64,000 nt of DNA, from contig NZ_JAAGPI010000029.1 in the NCBI RefSeq assembly GCF_017104715.1, positions 1 to 64,000 on the forward strand. Reading direction: 5' to 3'. The notes under the pieces were generated by a model. That model had not been told where the DNA came from. It saw only the letters and a program-made list of their open reading frames with translations, and did no database searches. The position numbers and the translations under genes were made by a program. This stretch comes from Burkholderia sp. Ac-20365 (GTDB lineage: Bacteria; Pseudomonadota; Gammaproteobacteria; Burkholderiales; Burkholderiaceae). Shown in pieces: positions 1-8,006 of this stretch; the first letter of the stretch is position 1; the number at the start of each line of letters is the position of its first letter.

Positions 1-699
1 TCCGCCGCCGCCATTGGCTTTCGAATGCAGGTCGCCGCTGGCTCCCAGTCCGGCGCCAGCGCCGAGCGCAAGACCTGTGCCCTTGCCGGAGCCGCGTCCA
101 TCGCCGCCCGCTGCTGCCGAACCGGCCAGCGCGCTGCCGCCCTTGGACCAGGCGTCGCCGCCACTGCCAGAGCCCTTGCCACCCGATGCCCTGGCGTTGC
201 CGCCATCGCCGGCGTAGGACTTCGCGTTGCCGCCATCGCCGCCGGATGCCCTGGAGTTGCCGCCGTCGCCAGCAATGGCCTTGCCGCCGTTGCCGCCGTC
301 GCCGCCATAGCCGCCGACTGCCAATGCGCTACCACCCTTGCCGCCAATGCCCTTCGCGCCGTTGCCGCCACGGCCGCCGTTCGCATTGCCTTCGTTATAG
401 GCAGTGTTGCCAATGCCCCAGACCGCTACGCCTGAAACCGAGCCGGACAGACGGCTTGCTGCGACGATCTTGGTGGTGTTGAACGAATCCTGTGCAACCT
501 TGGCACCCGACGTAATTTCATTTGCGTTGTTGCCCGTGGTGCTGGTTTGCATGGATGTCGCGTCGTTTGTTGCTGTGTTGCTCCCGTTGTAGGCCTTCTG
601 ATTGCAGGATGAATCGCCGTCACTGCATGGGTTTGCCATTGCGTAACCGCTGCAGCCCAAGGCGATGACTGCTGCGGACGCCAGTAGAGTTTTGCGCAT
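1..699 (-). CDS. Glycine-repeat exported protein (C-terminus beyond window)
   Basis: This reading frame begins at an ATG at 699 and stays open to the window edge, so at least 233 residues are present and the C-terminus is missing. A perfect AGGAGG sits 5 nt before the start. The N-terminus MRKTLLASAAVIALG is a Sec-type signal peptide with a likely AMA cleavage site; a nearby Cys makes a lipoprotein a weak alternative. Residues ~25-100 are rich in Asn, Thr and Ser. From ~105 onward the protein is a glycine repeat built from GGDGGNA, GGKGGSA and similar units, resembling PE_PGRS-like or collagen-like low-complexity proteins. No catalytic motif is visible. It is probably a surface or secreted structural protein, but its function is unknown. 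Confidence 0.75.
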   Translation of the reverse strand, partial: MRKTLLASAAVIALGCSGYAMANPCSDGDSSCNQKAYNGSNTATNDATSMQTSTTGNNANEITSGAKVAQDSFNTTKIVAASRLSGSVSGVAVWGIGNTAYNEGNANGGRGGNGAKGIGGKGGSALAVGGYGGDGGNGGKAIAGDGGNSRASGGDGGNAKSYAGDGGNARASGGKGSGSGGDAWSKGGSALAGSAAAGGDGRGSGKGTGLALGAGAGLGASGDLHSKANGGGG

Positions 700-1446
700 G
701 GAATCCTCCTGGAGGAGATGGGGGGCGGCTTGGCAGACTGCACCAATCCGGCACGCCGTGTCGCATAGGGAGTGCCATGCATGTAACACTTTGAAATTTA
801 AAGAAATTTCACATTTCCCGCGATGTGGGATGTGAGGATAAGGGTAAATACCCAGGTTTTATGTTTCGCGTTTGAAACGGATAAACCGGCATTGCGCCGA
901 TTTCCGAATATGAGGGGATTTGCAATCTCTTTTAATTCAACAGATTGCCAGACATTACTAAGAAAAAACGCCAGCTTTTAAAAACGTTTCTTTTTTGTCG
1001 GGCGCGATTCTTGAGTCCCAGGATAATCAGCCCCGAACACCCCGCGATTTTTCGACAAACACTCTTAGTGGCCTTGCGCACCATGGGTTTGCGCCAGATT
1101 GGGAGTGGCGTGACATGCCTTATTGCTGGCGTAAAAAAACGTATCGTTTACGACGCCGCAAGCCGCATGTAGCCTTCATCCGCAAGTTTTTCCGCACGCC
1201 CGGACGGCAACAGGCATTATTTTACAATTTCAGTATGCGCCTGATGCACCGAACCCCCGTCTTTTATCACACGATATTTGGCGCACAGCATCAATTTGCC
1301 ATTAATTTTGCATTATGTCCATGAAAATAAAATCGGCTGAACAGCACAGCAAAAGGCAATGCACCGATATTGCTTTGCACTAACGCAGTGCATCAATAGG
1401 GGGATTTTCTCTGCGTTTAAAACTGAATGGGATATTTAATTATTAG
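700..1446. other. AT-richer intergenic stretch, no supported gene
   Basis: About 750 bases lie between the glycine-repeat gene and the alpha/beta hydrolase, with clearly lower GC than either neighbour and several A/T runs. It contains a small perfect hairpin (GGGTA AA TACCC, 842-853) upstream of the glycine-repeat gene, which could belong to that gene's control region. The open frames here lack ribosome binding sites and family features. I see no RNA gene or mobile element. Confidence 0.4.
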
Positions 1447-2280
1447 TTATTCGTCGGTTAAACCGGAATCGGCGTTTTCAAGGCCTGTTCCGGACAACGA
1501 ATCCATGAACCACGCGCGGATGCGCTCGACGGTCCATGCGGGATCGTCGTGGGGCAGATCGTGGCCCGCCCACGGGTGGCGCCAGTGGTCGGCGTGCCAC
1601 GCCGCCGCCAGCGCCGCCGAGCAGGCGGGATCGACGAGCCCGTCCGCACGCGACGACAGCACCAGCGTCTCGCACGCGGGCCGCCGCCGGCCTGCGCTGA
1701 AGCGCGCGGCCGCGAGCAACTGGCGAAGCGCATTCGCGCGACTGACGGGCGCACTCTCGCGAATCGCGATCCATTGCTTCAGATCGGCGTCGCGCGTCTC
1801 GCGGTTGTTGCAGGTCAGGCGATGAATCACGTTTTCCGCCGCTGCCGCCCTGCTCCAGTGCCACGCGATCCGCGCGAGCCCCGGCCACGCCTGCGGGCGC
1901 AGCCGTTCGTCGAAGCGGCTGAAGGGCCGCATGCTGGTGTTGATCAGCACGAGCCGCGCGATGTCGGCGGGATGACGTTGCGCCCAGCAGGTCGCGACCA
2001 TGCCGCCAAGGGACATAGCCAGCACGCAATACGGGCCCGGCGCGCCGCTCGCGCGGGCCGCCTCGCGCACGAAGTCGACTATCCCGGCGACATCGGATGG
2101 CGCGCGCAGACTCACGTGCTCGCCATTGCCGGGCAAGTCGATGGTCAATACGCGCGTCGGAGCGTCTGTGGAAGACGCCCCCTGCTTCGGATCGTCCAGC
2201 GCGGCACACAACGCGTCGGGCAGCGCGCCCCAGTGGCGTGCCTCGCGTGTCAGGCCGCGCAACAGGATCCACGTGCTCAT
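1447..2280 (-). CDS. Alpha/beta hydrolase fold protein
   Basis: A 277-residue protein of the alpha/beta hydrolase superfamily. The nucleophile elbow is AMSLGG with Ser ~90, an Asp candidate lies in RADGLVD (~213-217), and the His is in WAGHD (~240), so a complete catalytic triad can be placed. The N-terminal WILLRGLTREARHWG fits the oxyanion-hole strand-loop region. There is no signal peptide, so it should be cytosolic. Its start overlaps the stop of the upstream M14 peptidase gene by 4 nt (ATGA), which indicates translational coupling. The substrate is not evident; an esterase or peptidase role beside the M14 enzyme is plausible. Confidence 0.8.
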   Translation of the reverse strand: MSTWILLRGLTREARHWGALPDALCAALDDPKQGASSTDAPTRVLTIDLPGNGEHVSLRAPSDVAGIVDFVREAARASGAPGPYCVLAMSLGGMVATCWAQRHPADIARLVLINTSMRPFSRFDERLRPQAWPGLARIAWHWSRAAAAENVIHRLTCNNRETRDADLKQWIAIRESAPVSRANALRQLLAAARFSAGRRRPACETLVLSSRADGLVDPACSAALAAAWHADHWRHPWAGHDLPHDDPAWTVERIRAWFMDSLSGTGLENADSGLTDE

Positions 2281-3311
2281 TTGCGGGCGGGCTCGTACCA
2301 GAGCTGCGTCGCGCTATCGAGCAACTGCTCGCGGCGGCTGCCCTGCGGCAACCAGCGCTGCGACGCGTAAGCCGCGCGTGTCAGGAAATCGAGCAGGTTC
2401 GCGTGCCGCCGCAACACGCGTGCGGTACGGTGCGCCTTCAGCGGATTGAACATGCCCTGACGCGAAAAAATCTGCCGCGGGTTTTTCTTGATCCAGAGCC
2501 ACGAGCCGAGTTCGAGCGTCATCGGCAGAAAGATGTTGGGAGGCGGCGTGCGGTCGTACGCCCAGTCCCACAGATCGCCGTGCAGCAGATATTGATGGCT
2601 TTGCGGTTCGAACATGTAGCCGTGATGCGGATGCGCGCGTTCGAACATCGTCTTCAGCGCGTACATTTCCGGCAGATGCGGCATCGCGCGGCGCGTCTTC
2701 GCGTAGGGAAACCAGATGCTGTCGCTCCAGCCGTAGCCCGAATGACAATCGAGCGCGAACGACAGCGGCCGCGCCGCAAGCTCTTGCGCGACGACACGCA
2801 AGAGCGCCTGCGCCTCCGCTTCCATCGGCGCGCCGCGCTGCCCGCGATACCAGGGCAACCACGAACCGACACGCTGTCCGCCTGCGAGCAGCGGCACGCG
2901 CTCTTCGGCGTCCTGCGGCGCGTTGCGCATCAGATCGACACCGTTCGGATTCGCGCGCGTTGCGGCCCACATGCCGCCGGGATTGACGATCGGCATGAAC
3001 ACGAGGCGGATGGACTGAAGCTGGCGCACCAGCAGTTCGTCCCATTCGAGCCGCCCGAGCAGCGCGCGCATGTAGTCGAGCACGAGTTGCGTGCCGATCC
3101 GCTCCAGCCCGTGTATGCCGCCGAAAAACCCGATTGCGGGCGCGCGCGGATCGCGCGAACCGATGCTCGCCGTCTGCACGGCGAAGGTCCTGCCGCGCAC
3201 CTGCGTTTCGCATGCAGTGCGAATCTCGAAGCTGCCGCTGCCGACTTCGAGAATCGCCTGCAGTTCTTCGTACTCCGTAAACGTATCGGGCAAAAAGCTC
3301 AGAGCCTGCAT
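2277..3311 (-). CDS. M14-family zinc carboxypeptidase-like protein
   Basis: A 344-residue protein with the zinc-ligand pattern of M14 metallopeptidases: His67 and Glu70 in GGIHGLE, and the third ligand His190 in ALDCHSGYGW. The NPNGVDLMRN motif (~121-130) matches the conserved substrate-binding Asn/Arg segment of the family. There is no signal peptide. It is first in a two-gene unit with the coupled alpha/beta hydrolase. Members of this group release C-terminal residues or deacylate amino acids, and nothing here fixes which. Family assignment is firm; substrate is unknown. Confidence 0.8.
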   Translation of the reverse strand: MQALSFLPDTFTEYEELQAILEVGSGSFEIRTACETQVRGRTFAVQTASIGSRDPRAPAIGFFGGIHGLERIGTQLVLDYMRALLGRLEWDELLVRQLQSIRLVFMPIVNPGGMWAATRANPNGVDLMRNAPQDAEERVPLLAGGQRVGSWLPWYRGQRGAPMEAEAQALLRVVAQELAARPLSFALDCHSGYGWSDSIWFPYAKTRRAMPHLPEMYALKTMFERAHPHHGYMFEPQSHQYLLHGDLWDWAYDRTPPPNIFLPMTLELGSWLWIKKNPRQIFSRQGMFNPLKAHRTARVLRRHANLLDFLTRAAYASQRWLPQGSRREQLLDSATQLWYEPARK

Positions 3312-3420
3312 GGGCTGCGCCGGTTGTGATGTGCGGTTATTGGAGACGGCTCACGCGTGACGTCTCCACTATAGCGTTTTGGGCTTGCCAATACATGACA
3401 GTGGCCCGCGCCGTTGCGTT

Positions 3421-3436
3421 TGTCATATCGATGACA
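3421..3436. promoter_or_regulatory. TGTCAT-n4-ATGACA inverted repeat upstream of phnC
   Basis: The perfect 6-bp arms TGTCAT and ATGACA flank ATCG in the 293-bp gap between the M14 gene and phnC. The half-site resembles a Pho-box half (TGTCAT), but Pho boxes are direct repeats, so this is recorded only as a possible operator. Confidence 0.3.
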
Positions 3437-3506
3437 CACTGCGCGATCGATCACTGCGGCGCACCGCACACGGCATGACGACCCGATGAAATCGCAAAAG
3501 ATATAG

Positions 3507-3519
3507 TCGTCTAGATGTT
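3507..3519. promoter_or_regulatory. Putative PhnF operator before phnC
   Basis: TCGTCTAGATGTT matches 11 of 13 positions of the centre (ACGTCTAGACGTT) of the perfect palindrome at 30818-30837 between phnF and phnG. It lies about 85 bp upstream of the phnC start, a suitable place for repression. GntR/UTRA regulators such as PhnF bind short palindromes of this kind. The inference is that PhnF controls phnCDE from a distance. Confidence 0.5.
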
Positions 3520-3604
3520 GCGACGCCTTCACTTAACCGTCACAGACGCTTTCTAGAATGTCCCACAACTTCCGGCTCGCGCCGGAGTCATCGACAGGAC
3601 ACAC

Positions 3605-4456
3605 ATGGAAGCAATCCGCATCGAACGTCTGAGCAAGACATTCGGCAACGGCCGCAAGGCGCTCGACGAAATCGACCTGCGTGTCGAACAGGGCGAAATG
3701 GTCGCGTTGATCGGCGCGTCGGGCTCAGGCAAATCGACGTTGCTGCGTCATATCGCGGGCTTCACGGTGTCGGATGCGCAGCCTTCGCAGATCGCGATTC
3801 TGGGCCGCCCGATCCAGCAGAACGGGCGCATCGTGCGCGAAGTGCGCAGCATTCGACGCGACATCGGCTTCGTGTTTCAGCAATTCAATCTCGTGAACCG
3901 GCTGACGGTCGAAGCGAACGTGCTGATCGGCGCGTTGGCGCGCTTGCCGCTGTGGCGCCGTCTGACTGGCTGCTTTCCGCGTGGCGAACGCGAACTGTCG
4001 CTGTCGGCACTGAACGAGGTTGGTATCGGCGAACATGCACGCGAACGCGCGTCGACGCTGTCAGGCGGACAGCAGCAGCGCGCGGCGCTGGCGCGCGCGC
4101 TCGTGCAGCAGGCGCAGATCATTCTCGCCGACGAACCGATCGCCTCGCTCGACCCTGAATCTTCCCGCCGCGTGATGGACATGCTGCGCACGCTGAATAT
4201 CGAGCATCGGCTGACGGTGCTGGTTTCGCTGCATCAGGTCGATATCGCGATGCAGTACTGCCAGCGCACGATCGCGATGCGGCGCGGCAAGGTCGTCTAT
4301 GACGGGCTGTCGTCGGCGCTCACGCCTGCGCTGTTGCAGCAACTCTACGGCGACGATGCGCGCGAACTGCTCGACGACAGTCAGCAGTCCGACAGTGCGG
4401 CAAGCGTGGCACCGCGCGCGCCTGTGATGCCGCTCAAGGCGGCACGCTCGGCCTGA
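3605..4456 (+). CDS. phnC: Phosphonate ABC transporter ATP-binding protein PhnC
   Basis: A 283-residue ABC ATPase that powers phosphonate import. Walker A GASGSGKST is at ~37-45, the signature LSGGQQQR at ~150-157, and Walker B ILADEP at ~170-175 is followed by the D-loop ASLD. The H-loop falls in VSLHQVD. It is followed by the binding-protein gene phnD and the permease gene phnE in the canonical phnCDE order. The protein is cytoplasmic and peripheral to PhnE. The C-terminal ~30 residues beyond the ABC domain are low-complexity and probably lineage-specific. A PhnF-like operator lies just upstream. Confidence 0.95.
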   Translation: MEAIRIERLSKTFGNGRKALDEIDLRVEQGEMVALIGASGSGKSTLLRHIAGFTVSDAQPSQIAILGRPIQQNGRIVREVRSIRRDIGFVFQQFNLVNRLTVEANVLIGALARLPLWRRLTGCFPRGERELSLSALNEVGIGEHARERASTLSGGQQQRAALARALVQQAQIILADEPIASLDPESSRRVMDMLRTLNIEHRLTVLVSLHQVDIAMQYCQRTIAMRRGKVVYDGLSSALTPALLQQLYGDDARELLDDSQQSDSAASVAPRAPVMPLKAARSA

Positions 4457-4511
4457 ATCCCTTTGCCGGAAAGAAACGCTTTAACCGACTCACTCACCTG
4501 GAACAGAACTC

Positions 4512-5480
4512 ATGAAATTCCTGCGCTCTCTGCTGGCCGGCGTCGCGGCCGTGTCGGCCTTCGCGAGCTTCGCTGCCCATGCCGAAGACCTGAACCTCGG
4601 CATCATCTCGACGGATTCGTCGGCGGTGCTCAAGCAGCGCTGGCAGCCTCTCATCGATGACATGAACAAGCAGACTGGTCTGAACATCAAGGCGTTCTTC
4701 GCGACCGACTATGCGGGCATCATCGAAGGCATGCGCTTTAACAAGGTGCAGGTTGCGTATCTCGGCAATGCGTCGGCGATCGAAGCCGTCGATCGTTCGA
4801 ATGGCGAAGTATTCGGCAAGGTCACGTACGCGAACGGCGACGCCGGCTATTACTCGGTGCTGATCACGAACGTGAACAGCCGCTTCAAGACGCTCGACGA
4901 CGTGTTCAAGAATACGAAGGACGTGACGCTCGGTTTCGGCGATCCGAACTCGACGTCGGGCACGCTCGTCCCCGGCTACTACCTGTTCGCGCAGCGCAAC
5001 ACGCCGGTGCGCACGTCGTTCAAGACGGTGCTGCCGTCGAGCCACGAAGCGAACCTGCTCGCCGTGGTGAACAACAAGGTCGACATCGCGACGAACAACA
5101 GCGAGATGCTCGACACGCTGAAGAAGCAGCATCCGGACCGTTTCGCGCAGGTGCGCGTGCTGTGGACGTCGCCGCTGATTCCGTCGGACCCGCTGGTGTG
5201 GCGCAAGGATCTCCCGGAAGAGACGAAGGAAAAGCTGCGCAAGTTCTTCTACAACTACGCGAAGACGGATCCGCGCGAGAAGGCGGTGATGGCGAACATC
5301 TTCAGCTACGGCGGTTTCTCGCCGTCGACGGATGCGCAGTTGCAGCCGATCCGCCAGATCAAGCTGTTCGAGCAAAAGCAGAAGATCGAAGCCGATGCGT
5401 CGTTGTCGGACGCTGACCGCAAGACGCAGACGGCCGCGATCGATGCGAAGCTGTCCGCACTGAGCGCGCAAAAGCAATGA
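4512..5480 (+). CDS. phnD: Phosphonate-binding periplasmic protein PhnD
   Basis: A 322-residue solute-binding protein. Residues 1-24 form a Sec signal peptide ending AAHA before EDLNLG. The mature part has PhnD features: GIISTDSS near the N-terminus, the DVTLGFGDPNSTSG ligand-loop region and LPSSHEANLL. It delivers alkylphosphonates to the PhnC/PhnE transporter. The stop overlaps the phnE start by 4 nt, so the two are translationally coupled. The last ~35 residues are charged and helical (QKQKIEADASL and onward), a common PhnD tail. Confidence 0.95.
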   Translation: MKFLRSLLAGVAAVSAFASFAAHAEDLNLGIISTDSSAVLKQRWQPLIDDMNKQTGLNIKAFFATDYAGIIEGMRFNKVQVAYLGNASAIEAVDRSNGEVFGKVTYANGDAGYYSVLITNVNSRFKTLDDVFKNTKDVTLGFGDPNSTSGTLVPGYYLFAQRNTPVRTSFKTVLPSSHEANLLAVVNNKVDIATNNSEMLDTLKKQHPDRFAQVRVLWTSPLIPSDPLVWRKDLPEETKEKLRKFFYNYAKTDPREKAVMANIFSYGGFSPSTDAQLQPIRQIKLFEQKQKIEADASLSDADRKTQTAAIDAKLSALSAQKQ

Positions 5481-6319
5481 ACGCGGCCGAATTGAGCGCC
5501 GAGCGATCGGCGTCTTCAGCCAGTCCGGCCAAGCCTTCACGCGAGGCTCTCGCTGCTGCGGCGGGCAAGCGCAGCTGGGCGTCGCTGATCGGCTGGATCG
5601 CCGTGATTGCCGTGCTTGGCCTGTCGTGGCACGCCGCCGATATGCGACCGCTCGATCTGCTGTCCGACTCGGGCAACATGGGGCAGTTCGCGAAGGACTT
5701 CTTTCCGCCCGATTTCACCGAGTGGCGCACGTATGTGCAGGAGATGTCCGTGACGCTGGCGGTTGCGGTGTGGGGCACGGCGCTGTCGATCGTGTGCGCG
5801 ATTCCGTTCGGGTTGATGTCGGCGCATAACATGGCGCCTGCGTGGGTCGTGCAGCCGGTGCGGCGGGTGATGGATGCGTGCCGCGCGATCAATGAGATGG
5901 TGTTTGCGATGTTGTTTATCGTTGCAGTCGGGCTGGGTCCGTTTGCAGGTGTGCTTGCCTTGTGGGTGCATACCACGGGTGTGCTGGCCAAGCTGTTCGC
6001 CGAAGCCGTCGAGGCGATTGATCCGCGGCCTGCTGAGGGCGTGCGGGCTACGGGGGCTACCAGTCTCGATGAGATTATCTATGGCGTGCTGCCGCAGGTT
6101 TTGCCGTTGTGGATTTCTTATGCGTTGTATCGGTTTGAGTCTAATGTTCGCTCCGCGATGGTTGTTGGGATGGTTGGGGCTGGTGGGATCGGGGTTGTCC
6201 TGTATGAGTCCATCCGGTCGTTTAACTATGCTCAGACCGCGGCTGTGATGCTGATGGTCATTGTTGTTGTTACTGTTATTGACCTGCTGTCGGCTCGATT
6301 GCGGGAGCGGGTGATTTAG
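5477..6319 (+). CDS. phnE: Phosphonate ABC transporter permease PhnE
   Basis: A 280-residue inner-membrane permease with about six hydrophobic segments and the cytoplasmic coupling loop EAIDPRPAEGVRATGAT, which contacts PhnC. It completes phnCDE. Codon use changes sharply in the last ~85 codons, which become G/T-rich (GTT, TTG, GGG) compared with the C/G-ending codons earlier. This drift continues into the composite repeat that starts 3 nt after the stop; the reading frame itself is intact. Confidence 0.92.
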   Translation: MNAAELSAERSASSASPAKPSREALAAAAGKRSWASLIGWIAVIAVLGLSWHAADMRPLDLLSDSGNMGQFAKDFFPPDFTEWRTYVQEMSVTLAVAVWGTALSIVCAIPFGLMSAHNMAPAWVVQPVRRVMDACRAINEMVFAMLFIVAVGLGPFAGVLALWVHTTGVLAKLFAEAVEAIDPRPAEGVRATGATSLDEIIYGVLPQVLPLWISYALYRFESNVRSAMVVGMVGAGGIGVVLYESIRSFNYAQTAAVMLMVIVVVTVIDLLSARLRERVI

Positions 6320-6321
6320 GG

Positions 6322-7086
6322 GTTTTTTTGTCTTGCGACGCTTTGGTTTGGTTTTTTTGTCGTTTTTGCTGGCATCCGCGATTTGTTATTGGTTTGCCTG
6401 TGTTGCCCCTGTGCGGGGCGGCACCTACTTTTCTTTGCCGCGGCAAAGAAAAGTAGGCAAAAGAAAGCCGCTGAACACCGCCAGCTCTTGTAGTTGCCCA
6501 CGGGCCCCCGACGGCCCCGTCCTGTCTGCGGCATCTCCCTTCTTGATGCCCGCTGCCAACGCTCTTATTTAGTGCCTCACCCGCTTCGTGCTCCCGCATC
6601 ACCACACGCGCGATCAAATCTCCCACGTTCTATGGCGGCAAACTGTGTGTCGGCTTTCGCGACGTATGCGCTTCACTCCGGACTGAAAAGCAAGGTTGCG
6701 GCTCGACAGCGAGATTGGTGTCGTAGGAGCGCTGACGCGTGAGGCACTACGACCTACACACAGTTTGCCACCTGGGCGGCATTAACCATTCGCTGCCGCT
6801 GGCTGCGCTACGGGTGATTGAAGTGGGTGAGGCGAGTATTTGAAGCGTTAGCAACGGGCGGCGACTGAGAGATTGCCGTGTGAAGGATAAGAGCCGTTGG
6901 GGGCCCTCAGGCGGAGGTCAAGAGCGGGCGGTGTTAGCCCGCTTTCTTTGCTTACTTTCTTTGCGGCGGCAAAGAAAGTAAGTGCCGCCCCGCACAGGGG
7001 CAACGCGTGAACCAGGCAATACATATCGCGGATGCCAGCAACAACACAAGCACCCCAAACCAAAGCATCGCAAGACAGAAAAAACC
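6322..7086. repeat. Composite inverted repeat, copy 1 (forward orientation)
   Basis: A 765-bp non-coding unit fills the gap between phnE and the DMT transporter gene. Its outer arms are inverted copies running from GTCTTGCGACGC (6329) through GCTGGCATCCGCG (6368) and the hairpin GCCCCTGTGCGGGGC (6405) to a long palindrome around TTTGCCGCGGCAAA. The right arm mirrors these, ending near 7039 and 7086. Inside lies an inner inverted pair, GGCAAACTGTGTGT (6637-6650) and ACACACAGTTTGCC (6756-6769), around an asymmetric core that gives the unit a direction. The long stems could terminate transcripts from both sides. Short open frames inside are repeat artefacts. Confidence 0.85.
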
Positions 7087-7152
7087 ACAAAAAAACCAAA
7101 ACCACCCCAAACAACCACATTCAGTGAATAATGTCGGCTTTGCCCGACCCCC

Positions 7153-7989
7153 ATGCATACCCCAGTCGTCCTGCTAGTGCTGCTCTCAGCCATGCTCCAC
7201 GCAAGCTGGAACGCCTTCCTGCGGCTAGCAGAAGACCGCATCTGGCTCCTCGGCATGATGTCGATCCCGTATATCGCCGTCAGCGCGATCGGCGTCATCG
7301 CATTGCCGCTCCCCGAACCGGCCGCATGGCCATACATCGCAGCATCCGTTCTGCTCGAATTCGCGTATTGCCTCGCGCTAGTGCGCGCCTACCGTAGCGG
7401 TGACTTCGGCCAGATCTACCCGATCGCGCGCGGACTCTCGCCAATGCTCGTATTCGCAGGCGCACTCGTCTTCGCGCATGAAACGCTGAAACCGCTGGCA
7501 GCAACAGGCGTCGCGCTCGTATCGCTCGGCATCGTGTCACTCGCGTTTCGCCGCAATATGCGCTTCTCCGGCGAAAGCGTGCCCTACGCCCTGCTCACAG
7601 GACTGTTCATCTCGGCCTATTCAGTCGTCGACGGTATCGGTGCGCGTGTCGCAGGCAACAGCATGAGCTACATCATGTGGGTCTATCTGCTGTGGAACGT
7701 GCCGCAGTTTCTGCTCGTGTGGCACTGGCGCGGCGGCGCGAAAGGTCTCTTCACATCGCGTGAGACCATGTTCAAAGGCATGCTCTCGGGCGTGATCGCG
7801 CTGACCGCGTACTGTCTGATCATCGAAGCCTATCGCTATCTGCCCATCGCGATGGTCTCGGCGCTGCGCGAACTCAGTTCGATTTTCGCTGTGCTCATCG
7901 GCTTCTCGTTCATGCACGAAAAGCTCACCGCGCGTCGCGTGTTCGCATGCACGCTCGTCACCCTCGGCGCGGTGCTGATTCGCCTCTAA
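7153..7989 (+). CDS. EamA/DMT-superfamily transporter
   Basis: A 278-residue membrane protein with roughly ten hydrophobic helices arranged as two EamA repeats (~1-135 and ~145-278), typical of drug/metabolite exporters. The N-terminal LLSAMLHASWNAFLR matches the start of the first repeat. The second half ends with a helix and short basic tail (TLGAVLIRL). It stands alone, downstream of a composite repeat and convergent with the gabR-like gene, so context does not reveal the substrate. Amino acid or metabolite export is the usual role of this group. Confidence 0.85.
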   Translation: MHTPVVLLVLLSAMLHASWNAFLRLAEDRIWLLGMMSIPYIAVSAIGVIALPLPEPAAWPYIAASVLLEFAYCLALVRAYRSGDFGQIYPIARGLSPMLVFAGALVFAHETLKPLAATGVALVSLGIVSLAFRRNMRFSGESVPYALLTGLFISAYSVVDGIGARVAGNSMSYIMWVYLLWNVPQFLLVWHWRGGAKGLFTSRETMFKGMLSGVIALTAYCLIIEAYRYLPIAMVSALRELSSIFAVLIGFSFMHEKLTARRVFACTLVTLGAVLIRL

Positions 7990-8006
7990 ACACTCTCCGT
8001 CGCGCT

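Noticed and set aside
995..1324. 109-codon open frame in the AT-richer gap on the plus strand
   Set aside because: It needs a TTG start without a ribosome site, shows no motif or signal, and lies in a compositionally atypical gap where chance frames are common.
3421..3436. Pho-box interpretation of TGTCAT...ATGACA before phnC
   Set aside because: PhoB binds direct repeats of CTGTCAT; here the halves are inverted, so only a generic operator is recorded.
6316..7337. Several 60-140-codon frames such as those reading VAPVRGGTYF...
   Set aside because: They recur wherever the composite repeat occurs and encode only translated repeat palindromes; the same happens at 11030-11831, 13238-14020 and 23875-24783.
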